From positions 186,001 to 250,000 of the forward strand of contig NZ_JAGGNR010000008.1 in assembly GCF_018614975.1 (NCBI RefSeq): DNA of 64,000 nucleotides, written 5' to 3'. Made by a program: the position numbers and the translations under genes. Of the stretch, positions 1 to 8,118 are shown in pieces. Origin of the DNA: Paenibacillus polymyxa. Its GTDB lineage: Bacteria > Bacillota > Bacilli > Paenibacillales > Paenibacillaceae. How positions within the stretch are numbered: position 1 is the first letter of the stretch; the number at the start of each line of letters is the position of its first letter. The notes under the pieces are model-generated. The model was not told the DNA's origin and ran no database searches. It saw nothing but the letters and a program-made list of their open reading frames with translations.

Positions 1-1041
1 TCTTCCATTTGGCATTTCCATATCATTCGGCATCTGCCCGTTCGGGAAATTGCCATTCGGCCCATTCATGCCACCTATGGCGTTCAAGCCGTTCGAACCA
101 TTCATATTATCGTTATCCGGTGCATTGACATCTTGCCCAGCGCCAGGATCACCACTGCCTATCTGATTAGGGCCTGAAGTCGAGTCTCCTCGATTGCCCC
201 GATTATTTCCCTGTCCGATACCATTTGGCATACCTGCATTACCTGCGGTATTCTGCTGACCCGTTAGGCGAGCCAGGCCATTGTATCCAAAGGCGAGTTC
301 CATGACCGAGTTCGTTTCACTGCTGCCGATATAAGGCCGCTCGTCTTCGGGTATAGAATCCACAGTGACCGCCCAGGATAAGGAAACGACCGCCAGAACC
401 GCTGTGCTGCCGATCAGCAGGATGATCTTCCTTCTCCACTTCGCCTGAAATGCGAGCAGATAGAACAAGTAAAAAGCCGGGAGAATCATGTAGGCTTGAA
501 GCATTTTCATATTAAAGGCTACGCCTATTAACCCAAAGGAAACCAGAATTTTCCAAGCACTGCCTTGCTTACTGCCTTTGAACAAAAACCATGAACCCAG
601 CAGTAGTGTAAACACCAGCATGCTGTCAATATTGTTGGTCCGGCTGACTGCCGCTGCAACAGGCACAGTTGCCATCGCAAGTGCCGAGATTCGTGCTGCT
701 GTAAGACCATATGTAGGTTTCACCATGAAATAAATCAGGAGCACCGAAGCGATTCCCGCTAATACCTGCGGCAAAATAACGCTCCATCCGTGCAATCCAA
801 AGACATAGGCAAAGGCCGTCTGGATCCAAAAGACAACAGGTGGTTTATCTACAGTGACCGAGCCTGCCGAGTCGAGTGAAGCATAGAAAAAGTTATGGAA
901 GTTGCTGAGCATACTCCCAACGGCAGTCGTATAATAGGAATTGGCATATTGGTCGTTCCAGATACCGTACCCATTCAGAAATGCCGCCAGTAATACAATC
1001 GGCAGAAGAACAAGATCCATCCTTCGTTTGGTGTTATTCAA
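1..1041 (-). CDS. GT39-family membrane glycosyltransferase (partial, C-terminus off the window)
   Basis: A 347-codon open frame runs off the left edge, so only the N-terminal part is present. It starts at a TTG (1041-1039) behind an AAGGAG site. Near residue 70 it carries VDKPPVVFWIQ, typical of the PMT/ArnT/YkcB glycosyltransferase family 39, whose members move sugars from polyprenyl-phosphate donors at the outer membrane face. Several hydrophobic segments follow (e.g. ILLIGSTAVLAVVSLSWAV). The last ~80 residues before the edge are rich in Gly, Asn and Pro, a low-complexity insert common in the large extracytoplasmic loop of YkcB-like proteins. It is divergent from the two-component genes on the right, which suggests envelope-stress control (inference). 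The acceptor is unknown. Confidence 0.85.
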   Translation of the reverse strand, partial: MNNTKRRMDLVLLPIVLLAAFLNGYGIWNDQYANSYYTTAVGSMLSNFHNFFYASLDSAGSVTVDKPPVVFWIQTAFAYVFGLHGWSVILPQVLAGIASVLLIYFMVKPTYGLTAARISALAMATVPVAAAVSRTNNIDSMLVFTLLLGSWFLFKGSKQGSAWKILVSFGLIGVAFNMKMLQAYMILPAFYLFYLLAFQAKWRRKIILLIGSTAVLAVVSLSWAVTVDSIPEDERPYIGSSETNSVMELAFGYNGLARLTGQQNTAGNAGMPNGIGQGNNRGNRGDSTSGPNQIGSGDPGAGQDVNAPDNDNMNGSNGLNAIGGMNGPNGNFPNGQMPNDMEMPNGR

Positions 1042-1145
1042 AGTTAATCACTCCTTATTAGTTCTTCATGTCTAGTATTGTGACATGCCAAAATAAAACT
1101 GGGATGAGTGCCCGCTGAATGTTGTCTGAGGATAATTCACAATCC

Positions 1146-1162
1146 TTTCAGCTAAATTTCAG
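1146..1162. promoter_or_regulatory. TTTCAG direct repeat, possible response-regulator box
   Basis: Two TTTCAG hexamers start 11 bp apart (1146 and 1157), one helical turn, in the 205-bp gap between the GT39 gene and the response regulator. OmpR-type regulators usually bind such direct repeats. A GATAAT at 1173-1178 may be a -10 box. The function is inferred from spacing only. Confidence 0.3.
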
Positions 1163-1246
1163 TTTGGCAAGCGATAATACAACATACAGTCCCTCTCAAT
1201 TGAGGGAGAACTATAGATGGAAGCAAGCAAGGAGGAGCCGCACATT

Positions 1247-1930
1247 ATGAAGCTTAGCAGCGGAGTTAAAATACTATTGGCTGATGATGAACCACATATT
1301 TTGCAATTTCTGGAGCTTGGATTAAGTAATGAAGGCTTCGATGTGCGCACGGCACCGGATGGAGCGACTGCGCTTGAGTTGGCGCTTGAGTTCAAGCCAC
1401 ATATGGCAATTCTGGATGTCATGATGCCAGAGATGGATGGATTCGAAGTGGTCGAGCGTCTGCGTAAGACCGGTGCCGAGGTTGGTGTAATTATGCTGAC
1501 AGCGAAGGATGAAGTCGAGAATCGGGTTAAGGGCCTTTGGTTAGGTGCTGACGATTATATGATCAAACCTTTTGCCTTCGACGAACTGCTCGCCCGGATT
1601 CAGGCCAGACTTCGTAATCAATTTCCTTTATTAATAGGAGCCGTCACCCACGGTCCCTTCCGAATTGATGATCAGCGCAAAGAAATCACCTATCAGAATC
1701 AGGTCTTGGAGTTATCTCCTACCGAATACGAATTGCTAAAATTCATTTTGCTTAATCATGGGATTGTACTGAGTAAAGCGACCATTTTGAGTCGGGTGTG
1801 GGGCTACGATTTTGGCGGGGAAGAAAATATTGTGGAGGTATACGTTCGCTCCTTGCGCGACAAACTCGGAGATAAAGAGCATAAACTCATTCGCACACTT
1901 CGAGGTGTCGGGTACAGGGTGGATCTCTGA
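1247..1930 (+). CDS. OmpR/PhoB-family response regulator
   Basis: The protein (227 aa) has a receiver domain with the acidic pair D13/D14, phospho-acceptor D57 (ILDVMMPEMDG) and conserved K107 (IKPF), followed by a winged-helix DNA-binding domain ending RTLRGVGYRVDL. I prefer the ATG at 1247 because an AAGGAGG lies 11 nt upstream and only eight residues precede ILLADDE. An in-frame ATG at 1217 with a weaker GAGGGAG site would add ten residues. The stop overlaps the histidine-kinase ATG by 4 nt, so the two are translationally coupled partners. The divergent GT39 gene is a plausible target (inference). Confidence 0.93.
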   Translation: MKLSSGVKILLADDEPHILQFLELGLSNEGFDVRTAPDGATALELALEFKPHMAILDVMMPEMDGFEVVERLRKTGAEVGVIMLTAKDEVENRVKGLWLGADDYMIKPFAFDELLARIQARLRNQFPLLIGAVTHGPFRIDDQRKEITYQNQVLELSPTEYELLKFILLNHGIVLSKATILSRVWGYDFGGEENIVEVYVRSLRDKLGDKEHKLIRTLRGVGYRVDL

Positions 1931-3447
1931 TGAACTCGCTGCCTAAGAAAAATAAACTTCGTTTAAGACGTCTCCACCAATGGATCTGGCCTCATTCACT
2001 ACGTTCTCAATTGCTCTCACGTTCCCTCTTCGTGCTTGCCGGGCTGTTATTGTTAATCGGTATTCTACAATTCTGGATCATGGAAAGCTTTCTCTACCGG
2101 AATCAGGCAAAAACCATGGAAGAACAGCTCATGTCCATGCCTCCGGTTTGGCTCGGAATCCAGTCACGTAACGGCTCTTCCAACAATCCTTTTGGTGGAC
2201 AGGCAGGAAACGGGTCTGGGAATCGGGTGTTGTTTATTCCTGACCGTTCACTGGCCCTGTTTGATAACCAAGGTACGTTCGAGGATGTTTTTGGAGAGGA
2301 CAGTCTGAAAGCCCCTCAACTATCAACCGCTGAATATCAGGACATTACAGATGAGTTGAAAGAACAAAAACACATTCCCTACCGGATCGTCACGGATAAC
2401 CAAGGGAATGAGCAATTAATTGTTTTCGCCTCACCAGGTCCACGTAATCGCGGGTTACCGATGGTACAGATGGGCACGGCTACGAGACCACTAAGAGATC
2501 TGATTATTAAACAACTTCTGATCTTCATCATGTTATCGCTATTGGCCATGGTAGCCGGTCTTATTCTGTATACCAAGGTGCTGCGCCGGACGCTGGTTCC
2601 TCTGTCCAACATGGTGAATAAAGTACAGCAGATCGATGCGGGCAGTCTCGCAGAACGCCTTCCCGTCGTTCAAGGGCAAGAAGAAGTGGATCAGCTCGCA
2701 GTTTCATTCAATGGCATGCTTGAAAGGCTGGAGAACTCGTTTGAAGCGGAGCGGGAATCGAAAGAACAGATGCAGCGTTTCTTGTCCGATGCTTCCCATG
2801 AGCTTCGTACTCCGCTTACCTCCATTCACGGCTTCATTGAAGTTCTGCAGCGGGGCGCAGCGACCAATCAAGATCAATTGTACAAAGCGCTGGACAGCAT
2901 GCACGGCGAATCCGTACGAATTAACAAGCTGGTTGAAGATTTACTGCTCCTGACCAAGCTGGATCAGGCTCCGAAGCAGGAGCGTGAGGTCATTCAGCTG
3001 GACAGTCTGCTGCTCGAAATGCAACCACAACTTGCCATGATGGCTCAGCAAAGATCCATTCATCTCGATCTGACGGCTGAAGTGTATGTACTGGCTGACC
3101 CTTACAAGTTGAAGCAGGTTGTGCTGAATCTGTTCCATAATGCGGTGCAGCACACCGATCCAGAGCATGGAGCCATCTCCATAACGTTGTATGCCACGCA
3201 CCATAAGGCTGAATTGTCAGTAAAGGATAACGGCACAGGCATTGAACCTGAACATCTGCCGCATATCTTTGAGCGATTTTACCGCACAAGCAGTTCTCGT
3301 TCGCGCAAACAAGGTGGCGCAGGTCTCGGTCTAGCCATTACCCGCTCGATTGTCGAGTCGCATGGTGGAGAGATTACGGTGCGAAGTCAGGCAGGCTTGG
3401 GAACGGAATTTATGATTTTGATGCCGCTGTATAAGACTGATGTCTAA
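1930..3447 (+). CDS. Sensor histidine kinase with HAMP domain
   Basis: This 505-residue membrane kinase has TM1 at about 33-51, an extracytoplasmic domain of roughly 140 residues, TM2 at about 195-215, a HAMP linker, a dimerisation/phosphotransfer domain with H290 (SDASHELRTPLTS), and an ATPase domain with N-box N404 (LFHNAVQH), G1 DNGTG at 433-437 and GGAGLGLAI near 462-470. All catalytic motifs are intact. The ATG overlaps the regulator stop codon. The extracytoplasmic domain has a Gly/Asn/Ser-rich stretch around 80-98 and no recognisable ligand fold, so the signal is unknown. A strong terminator follows at 3574-3620. Confidence 0.93.
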   Translation: MNSLPKKNKLRLRRLHQWIWPHSLRSQLLSRSLFVLAGLLLLIGILQFWIMESFLYRNQAKTMEEQLMSMPPVWLGIQSRNGSSNNPFGGQAGNGSGNRVLFIPDRSLALFDNQGTFEDVFGEDSLKAPQLSTAEYQDITDELKEQKHIPYRIVTDNQGNEQLIVFASPGPRNRGLPMVQMGTATRPLRDLIIKQLLIFIMLSLLAMVAGLILYTKVLRRTLVPLSNMVNKVQQIDAGSLAERLPVVQGQEEVDQLAVSFNGMLERLENSFEAERESKEQMQRFLSDASHELRTPLTSIHGFIEVLQRGAATNQDQLYKALDSMHGESVRINKLVEDLLLLTKLDQAPKQEREVIQLDSLLLEMQPQLAMMAQQRSIHLDLTAEVYVLADPYKLKQVVLNLFHNAVQHTDPEHGAISITLYATHHKAELSVKDNGTGIEPEHLPHIFERFYRTSSSRSRKQGGAGLGLAITRSIVESHGGEITVRSQAGLGTEFMILMPLYKTDV

Positions 3448-3573
3448 GCTGAGCGCAGGCTCCAAGTTGGCTATACGCAAGCTCTATGTAACCTCTTGGC
3501 TGGCTCTCCAAACGTTGCTTTTCTTTCATCTTCATTCTGATCCTCACATTAATTCCGCTCTTCATTACATGGC

Positions 3574-3620
3574 GAATCCCCCTTTCATTTCGGTTGAAAA
3601 ATGAAAGGGGGATTCTTTAT
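3574..3620 (+). terminator. Rho-independent terminator of the two-component operon
   Basis: A perfect 15-bp inverted repeat (3574-3588 with 3601-3615; arm GAATCCCCCTTTCAT) has a 12-nt loop and is followed by TTTATTT. The stretch from 3448 to 3573 holds nothing else recognisable. Confidence 0.9.
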
Positions 3621-3698
3621 TTGTGTCCGATTAGTATAGTGGTAGCCCAAGGTTGCCAGGCTAACGAATCTGCGGCGTCTTATTCAAGGATTTCAAGC

Positions 3699-3993
3699 CT
3701 ATAAATGCTTTTCATAAAATACCATTGTCATTTTTTCGTTCATTGCTTTTGTTGCACCCGTTTTTTTATAGCCTATCTTTTCATACAAATAACAGTTTCC
3801 TTTCTCTTGTAAGAAGGTACATACTATAGATTTGATTATCTTATTTTACGACTCTAATTCCACCAACAGCAACCTCAAGATGATGAATTATGAAATCCTG
3901 ATATTTTTCCAACAAAGGCATAAATGCAGTGACTTTCATTTCATGAATAGTCACTGCATCTTTTAAATCTGCTTTAAATAAAGAAACCTCCAT
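3699..3993 (-). pseudogene. Decayed GNAT N-acetyltransferase
   Basis: The N-terminus starts at an ATG (3993) behind CGGAGG and reads as a GNAT protein (IHEMKVTAFMPLLEKYQD). A deletion then joins it to VAVGGIRVVK, and a TAA ends the frame at 3841. After a one-base shift the typical C-terminus continues (EKGNCYLYEKIGYKKTG to FYEKHL) and stops at 3699. The acetyl-CoA-binding core with its Q/RxxGxG/A signature is missing. A short open frame upstream (about 3994-4095, ending VVPLLRSIGGIYL) may be a further remnant. The gene cannot make an active enzyme. Confidence 0.75.
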
Positions 3994-4190
3994 TAGATAT
4001 ATACCTCCGATTGATCTAAGTAACGGAACCACGCCAATAACTTCATCTAACTTTCCGCTATCATCCAGGAGACAAGAAATGACTATAATCGATTTCTCTC
4101 ATGTCATCTCTCCCCTCATTCAATCTCTAGCTTCCCTAATAATAACCCATATTGTGGAATTTGCAGAGATTTGTTTTTAAAATACCTCAA

Positions 4191-4233
4191 CAAAAATAGC
4201 CCCCGAGCAGGACAATCCTGTCAGAGGCTATAC
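4191..4233 (-). terminator. Terminator of the small unknown gene
   Basis: On the minus strand an imperfect GC-rich stem (AGCCTCTGACAGGA pairing with TCCTGCTCGGGGGCT, with G-U pairs) is followed by ATTTTTG, just downstream of the 4256 stop. Confidence 0.75.
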
Positions 4234-4255
4234 TCTATTTCATCTCAAAATTTCA

Positions 4256-4555
4256 TTACGATTCTTCCGTATATTGAGGCTTGGACACATTATCCGGAAC
4301 CGTTTCGTCAAAAACATCCTGCCCTGGATAATCCCTTACGTCTCCCTCGTGAAGCTCATGATTTTCATAGTCAAAACGATGTGCAGACCGCTGGTCCACC
4401 CGCCACGGAGAACTTTTCCCAAGAGACTCGGATAGTAAAGATGAACCGTAAGGACCCTCCGGGAATTCTTCGAGTGTGATATCATTTCGCTGCGACTCCA
4501 CCGTAGACACATCGGTATATTCTTGCCGTTCTTCTCGCAAAAACTTATCTTTCAT
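4256..4555 (-). CDS. Small hydrophilic hypothetical protein
   Basis: This 99-residue protein has an AGGAGGG site well spaced from the ATG at 4555 and its own terminator. It is very acidic and polar (REERQEYTDVSTVESQRND, then many D/E/S), with no cysteine, membrane segment or signal peptide, so it is probably a soluble, partly disordered cytoplasmic protein. I do not recognise the family. It lies 130 bp downstream of the ECF genes on the same strand, but nothing shows it belongs to the transporter. Confidence 0.7.
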   Translation of the reverse strand: MKDKFLREERQEYTDVSTVESQRNDITLEEFPEGPYGSSLLSESLGKSSPWRVDQRSAHRFDYENHELHEGDVRDYPGQDVFDETVPDNVSKPQYTEES

Positions 4556-4685
4556 CGTTTATCCCTCCTGACCCACTTCAGATGACCAACGTCCACTTAT
4601 TGTGAGCGAGGACAAACGCATTTATGCATGATCTTTGGAAAAACACTCCGTTTATGATTGTTATCCATCAAGATCATCATCGCCA

Positions 4686-6425
4686 TCACAATTGGCGAAT
4701 CCATACTAACATTAGAAAACCAATGAGGCCAGCCATGCTAATCCAGGTATCGCGCTTGGACCATACTAATAACGAAGAACGTGCTCCAAGCCAAGAATGT
4801 TCTCTAACTTTACGCATTTCCATCGCAATAGTCATATCCTCTGCACGTTGGAACAGTGCCATTAACAAGGGAATCACCATCGGACCCAGGTCACGAATTC
4901 GCACGGTATTTGGTCTTAAAGCTGCCTTTCCACGTGCCCGTACGATCAGTGAGAATCGCTGCCACTCACTCCAGATCATCGGGATAAACCGAAAAATTAA
5001 CGAAACAGCAAGAGCAAACGAAGCTACGGGCAGCCTGATTTTTTTACCGATACCGAGTACCCAGTTAAGCCCTTCTACCATTCGCCCATAAGGCGTTGTC
5101 AACGAAAACCAAAGGCTTGCCAATGTGACGATAAACAAACGATACACGTTCAGCAAAGTACCCTCCGCCTGCATCAAGGAAAAGCCAAAGTGCAGACCTC
5201 CTCCCTCTGTTGAAAGAGTTGTCCCCGATAACGCCGTTGATATGATGAAAAAGAATAATAATGGCTTCAATAACTTCATACATCCAGCCAAAGTCTGACG
5301 CGGGAGTACGGCAAGTGCTGCTACTACCGGCACCAGTGTTAACGTCAATCCCAGCCATCGCTGTTGAATCATAGCTGCGGTGACCAGCAAAATATACAAA
5401 ATCCATTTCAGACGCGGATCCATGACGCCATATAATCCGCCTGAATGAGTCCATGTGTTCGGAAGAAGCTTCGGATCGTCCGCTTCTATATTTTCCATCG
5501 TAACTCTCTCTGCCACCCTAATCGCTGGCCCCGATGCCGCTTTCGATTCGTTCTGAACTCCCACCTCAACTAACGTAGACTGAACAATAATTTCAGCCAT
5601 CTCCTCTGGCGTCATCCCGGTAAAAGGCAGATCAAGGCCTGCAGTCCTAAACTGCTGTGCCAGTCTCATCGATGGCGGCAGTCCGATCCCTGTCTGCTCC
5701 AGCAGTTCAGGTCTTTTGTGAAGTTCTCTCGGCGTAAGATCAGCGATTAGACGGCCTTCCTGCAACAACAATACTCGATCCGCACAAGGCAAGAATGTAT
5801 CCAGATCATGGGTTGCTACCACGACTCCACCACCTGCCAGACGATGCTGCTCCAGTGCATCCTGCAAAAGCCCGACACTTTGCGTTTCCAACCCGGCGCT
5901 CGGCTCATCCAGCAGAAGCCAGTGTGGGTTGGTCGCATTTCCGAGAGCAAGGCCTAGTCTGCGCTTCTCTCCCCCACTTAGAGCAAATGGCGACCTGTCC
6001 AGATGAAAACGCCGGTCCAACTCCGAGGATACTGGCGGGTCCCATTGGTTCAATGCTTTTGTGATCTGCTCTTGTTGCTGATTCTCTGAAAGTCGATAGG
6101 GACGTAGAGAATATATGAATTCACGCTGAATGCTTCGGGCAAACAGTTGTTGTTCCGGAAATTGAAACAATAGTCCCGTTTGCAATAAAATCGACTGCGG
6201 CACTTTTCCTTCTTTCCAGAAAGGTGTGCCATTCAATGTGATAATTCCTGCATCGGGCGGTCTCAGACCAGCCAATGTCTGTAGTAAAGTCGTTTTTCCT
6301 GAACCCGTGCAGCCCAGCAGCAAGGTGATTTCCCCACTGTTCAACTGTACACTCACATCTTCAAGCAGTGCACGTTTGCCCGATTCCGATGCTTCTATAC
6401 GTATATTGGTTAGCTCGATCTCCAA
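4686..6425 (-). CDS. ECF transporter fusion protein: ABC ATPase joined to EcfT membrane subunit
   Basis: This 579-residue protein joins two subunits that are usually separate. Residues 1-240 form an ABC ATPase: Walker A GCTGSGKT (38-45), LSGGE (149-153), Walker B LLLDEP (170-175), switch H206. After a linker of about 90 residues, residues 335-579 form an EcfT/CbiQ-type membrane domain (MDPRLKW, several hydrophobic helices, coupling motif RARG at 496-499). The second coupling motif, normally also Ala-Arg-Gly, reads M-R-K near 537-539. The start overlaps the end of the upstream ATPase gene by 16 nt. With the BirA operator and divergent bioY it most likely energises biotin uptake. Confidence 0.9.
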   Translation of the reverse strand: MEIELTNIRIEASESGKRALLEDVSVQLNSGEITLLLGCTGSGKTTLLQTLAGLRPPDAGIITLNGTPFWKEGKVPQSILLQTGLLFQFPEQQLFARSIQREFIYSLRPYRLSENQQQEQITKALNQWDPPVSSELDRRFHLDRSPFALSGGEKRRLGLALGNATNPHWLLLDEPSAGLETQSVGLLQDALEQHRLAGGGVVVATHDLDTFLPCADRVLLLQEGRLIADLTPRELHKRPELLEQTGIGLPPSMRLAQQFRTAGLDLPFTGMTPEEMAEIIVQSTLVEVGVQNESKAASGPAIRVAERVTMENIEADDPKLLPNTWTHSGGLYGVMDPRLKWILYILLVTAAMIQQRWLGLTLTLVPVVAALAVLPRQTLAGCMKLLKPLLFFFIISTALSGTTLSTEGGGLHFGFSLMQAEGTLLNVYRLFIVTLASLWFSLTTPYGRMVEGLNWVLGIGKKIRLPVASFALAVSLIFRFIPMIWSEWQRFSLIVRARGKAALRPNTVRIRDLGPMVIPLLMALFQRAEDMTIAMEMRKVREHSWLGARSSLLVWSKRDTWISMAGLIGFLMLVWIRQL

Positions 6426-7264
6426 CGTGCGACCTCCTTAGCCAGTTGCTCAGGTCGCAGTGGCATGGCTTCTGGCATCATACCTTTTTGCTTGAGCAAT
6501 AACGCAGTTTTTACAGTGAAAGGAGGGTCCAACCCTAACCGTTCACAGGGAGATAGCTGTACATTTTCCCGAGTAGCCTTCTCATTAAACTCTGTTTCAT
6601 AGAAAAAGGACTCTGGCGCCCCGTTGTACACACAACGTCCCCTCTCCATAGCAATGATTCGATCACACTGGGTTGCTTCCTCCAGATGGTGTGTAATCCA
6701 GATCACCGTTGTCCCCCGCTGGGTAATCTTCTGAACGATGGCCTCGATACGGTCTCTTGCTCCCGGATCAAGCATGGCTGTTGGCTCATCCAGAATCAAT
6801 ACATTCGGTTTGGCTGCGAGCGCTACAGCAATATTAAGCAGTTGTTTCTGTCCACCGGATAATTGTGAGACAGCCTTCTCCGGGGGATATTGAAGTCCTA
6901 CGGTATGTAATGCATCCTGCCTGCGCTCCAATTGCTCTTCTACAGAATCCATCAATGGTGACAGCGCAAAATGAAACTCCTCTTCAATCGTATCGCCTAG
7001 TACCTGTGCATCCGGTTGCTGCAGTACACCCCGAACGGTAAGTTCATCCGAGGTATCCCGTACCCCTCCAGATAGTGGAATGAATCCAATCAGTAGTCCA
7101 GCGAGTGTGCTTTTCCCACAGCCATTCGCCCCTACAATACTAACCCATTCTCCTTGATGCAGCGTAAGTGAGACACCATCCAGCGCTTTCCTCACCTGAC
7201 TACCTTCGGAAGCATAATGCACTCGAACATCTTCTAATGTAATTATAGGCAGGTTGCCTTGCAT
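6410..7264 (-). CDS. ECF transporter ATP-binding subunit
   Basis: This 284-residue ABC ATPase has Walker A GANGCGKS (45-52), LSGGQ (135-139), Walker B LILDEP (156-161) and switch His192, then a C-terminal extension typical of EcfA proteins. It is the first gene of a two-gene operon and overlaps the fused ATPase-EcfT gene. The second nucleotide-binding domain is supplied by that fusion, giving a complete A-A'-T module. It is transcribed away from bioY, from which a BirA operator separates it, so the substrate is probably biotin. Confidence 0.92.
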   Translation of the reverse strand: MQGNLPIITLEDVRVHYASEGSQVRKALDGVSLTLHQGEWVSIVGANGCGKSTLAGLLIGFIPLSGGVRDTSDELTVRGVLQQPDAQVLGDTIEEEFHFALSPLMDSVEEQLERRQDALHTVGLQYPPEKAVSQLSGGQKQLLNIAVALAAKPNVLILDEPTAMLDPGARDRIEAIVQKITQRGTTVIWITHHLEEATQCDRIIAMERGRCVYNGAPESFFYETEFNEKATRENVQLSPCERLGLDPPFTVKTALLLKQKGMMPEAMPLRPEQLAKEVARWRSS

Positions 7265-7310
7265 CGTAAATTAGTCCTTTCCCTTTCTATTGTTATGTGG
7301 TACGATCCTA

Positions 7311-7344
7311 ATCGTTAACCACATTTATATAATTGGTTAACAAT
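7311..7344. promoter_or_regulatory. BirA (biotin repressor) operator
   Basis: ATCGTTAACC (7311-7320) and GGTTAACAAT (7335-7344) form an inverted repeat with a 14-bp spacer, matching the Firmicute BirA operator architecture. The spacer contains TATAAT (7328-7333), and on the other strand TATAAA, so one repressor site could cover both divergent promoters. Biotin-loaded BirA should repress bioY and the ECF ATPase operon together. Confidence 0.85.
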
Positions 7345-7376
7345 CATATTACCAAAATGGAGAGGATTGTTCAAAC

Positions 7377-7967
7377 ATGAAATTATCTTTGCGAGGCATT
7401 GTATTCAGCGCACTTATGGCCGCAATTTTAGTACTTTTTGGTTACATAAGCATACCCATTGGCTTCTCCCCAGTACCGATAACATTACAGACCTTGGCTG
7501 TCATGCTGGCCGGAGGATTACTTGGTCCACTCTATGGTTTTCTAAGCGTTACCATGGTTGTTCTGCTCACCGCTCTTGGATTCCCCTTGCTACACGGGAC
7601 TGGAGGCCTTGCAGTACTTCTTGGACCTACCGGAGGATATGTGATGATGTGGCCGTTCTCCGCATTATTGATTGGACTGTTGCTTGCACGAATCAACATC
7701 AAAGGTGTCACAGGATTCATTCTCGCTTTTGTTGTATTTGAACTATTTGGTTCACTGCTCGTGTATGTCTCGGGTGTACCTTGGCTTGCCTATGCATACA
7801 AAATGGACTTACCTGAGGCCATGATTCAAGGGTTTTATCCTTACATTATTGGGGATCTGATCAAAGCTGTATTTGCTGCCATCATCATTGCGCCCGTGCG
7901 CATGGTTTTCCCACCACAACGTCTCACAGGTAACATGCATTCAACGGTTATAAAAGCGGATTCTTAA
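7377..7967 (+). CDS. bioY: Biotin transporter BioY (ECF S-component)
   Basis: This 196-residue, six-helix membrane protein shows BioY signatures: PVPITLQTLAVMLAGGLLG near residues 32-50, LLGPTGGYVMMWP near 81-93, and a C-terminal GDLIKAVFAA helix. It captures biotin at the membrane and needs the EcfA/EcfT module for energised uptake. A GGAGAGG site precedes the ATG at 7377. The BirA operator lies 33 bp upstream, and the divergent genes encode the matching ATPases and EcfT domain, so this is a self-contained biotin importer. Confidence 0.96.
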   Translation: MKLSLRGIVFSALMAAILVLFGYISIPIGFSPVPITLQTLAVMLAGGLLGPLYGFLSVTMVVLLTALGFPLLHGTGGLAVLLGPTGGYVMMWPFSALLIGLLLARINIKGVTGFILAFVVFELFGSLLVYVSGVPWLAYAYKMDLPEAMIQGFYPYIIGDLIKAVFAAIIIAPVRMVFPPQRLTGNMHSTVIKADS

Positions 7968-8011
7968 TAGAAGCTACAATTAGGTAACTGATCTGCCTAT
8001 CTTTGAAAACG

Positions 8012-8045
8012 ACGAAACCGCCAAAATCATTTTGGCGGTTTTCGT
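8012..8045 (+). terminator. Terminator after bioY
   Basis: ACGAAACCGCCAAAA and TTTTGGCGGTTTTCGT form a GC-centred stem 45 bp after the bioY stop, with T-rich flanks. It could act in both directions. Confidence 0.8.
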
Positions 8046-8065
8046 TACTTCTCTTCCTCTAAGGT

Positions 8066-8118
8066 TGTTCTGTCATCAGAGTGATCCGTGTAAATGTTCT
8101 TTAGTTCAATTTATAAAG
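8066..8118 (-). repeat. Partial MITE-like palindromic repeat (copy A)
   Basis: Read on the minus strand this matches one end of the repeat family described at 45923: TATAAATTGAAC, then ATTTACAC, then ACTCTGATGACAGAACAACC. Only one arm is present. The terminal repeat overlaps the stop codon of the ABC-F gene at 8111-8113. Confidence 0.6.

Noticed and set aside
4171..4479. Plus-strand open frame opposite the small unknown gene
   Set aside because: It has no ribosome site, crosses a terminator stem, and is antisense to a gene with a good AGGAGGG start.
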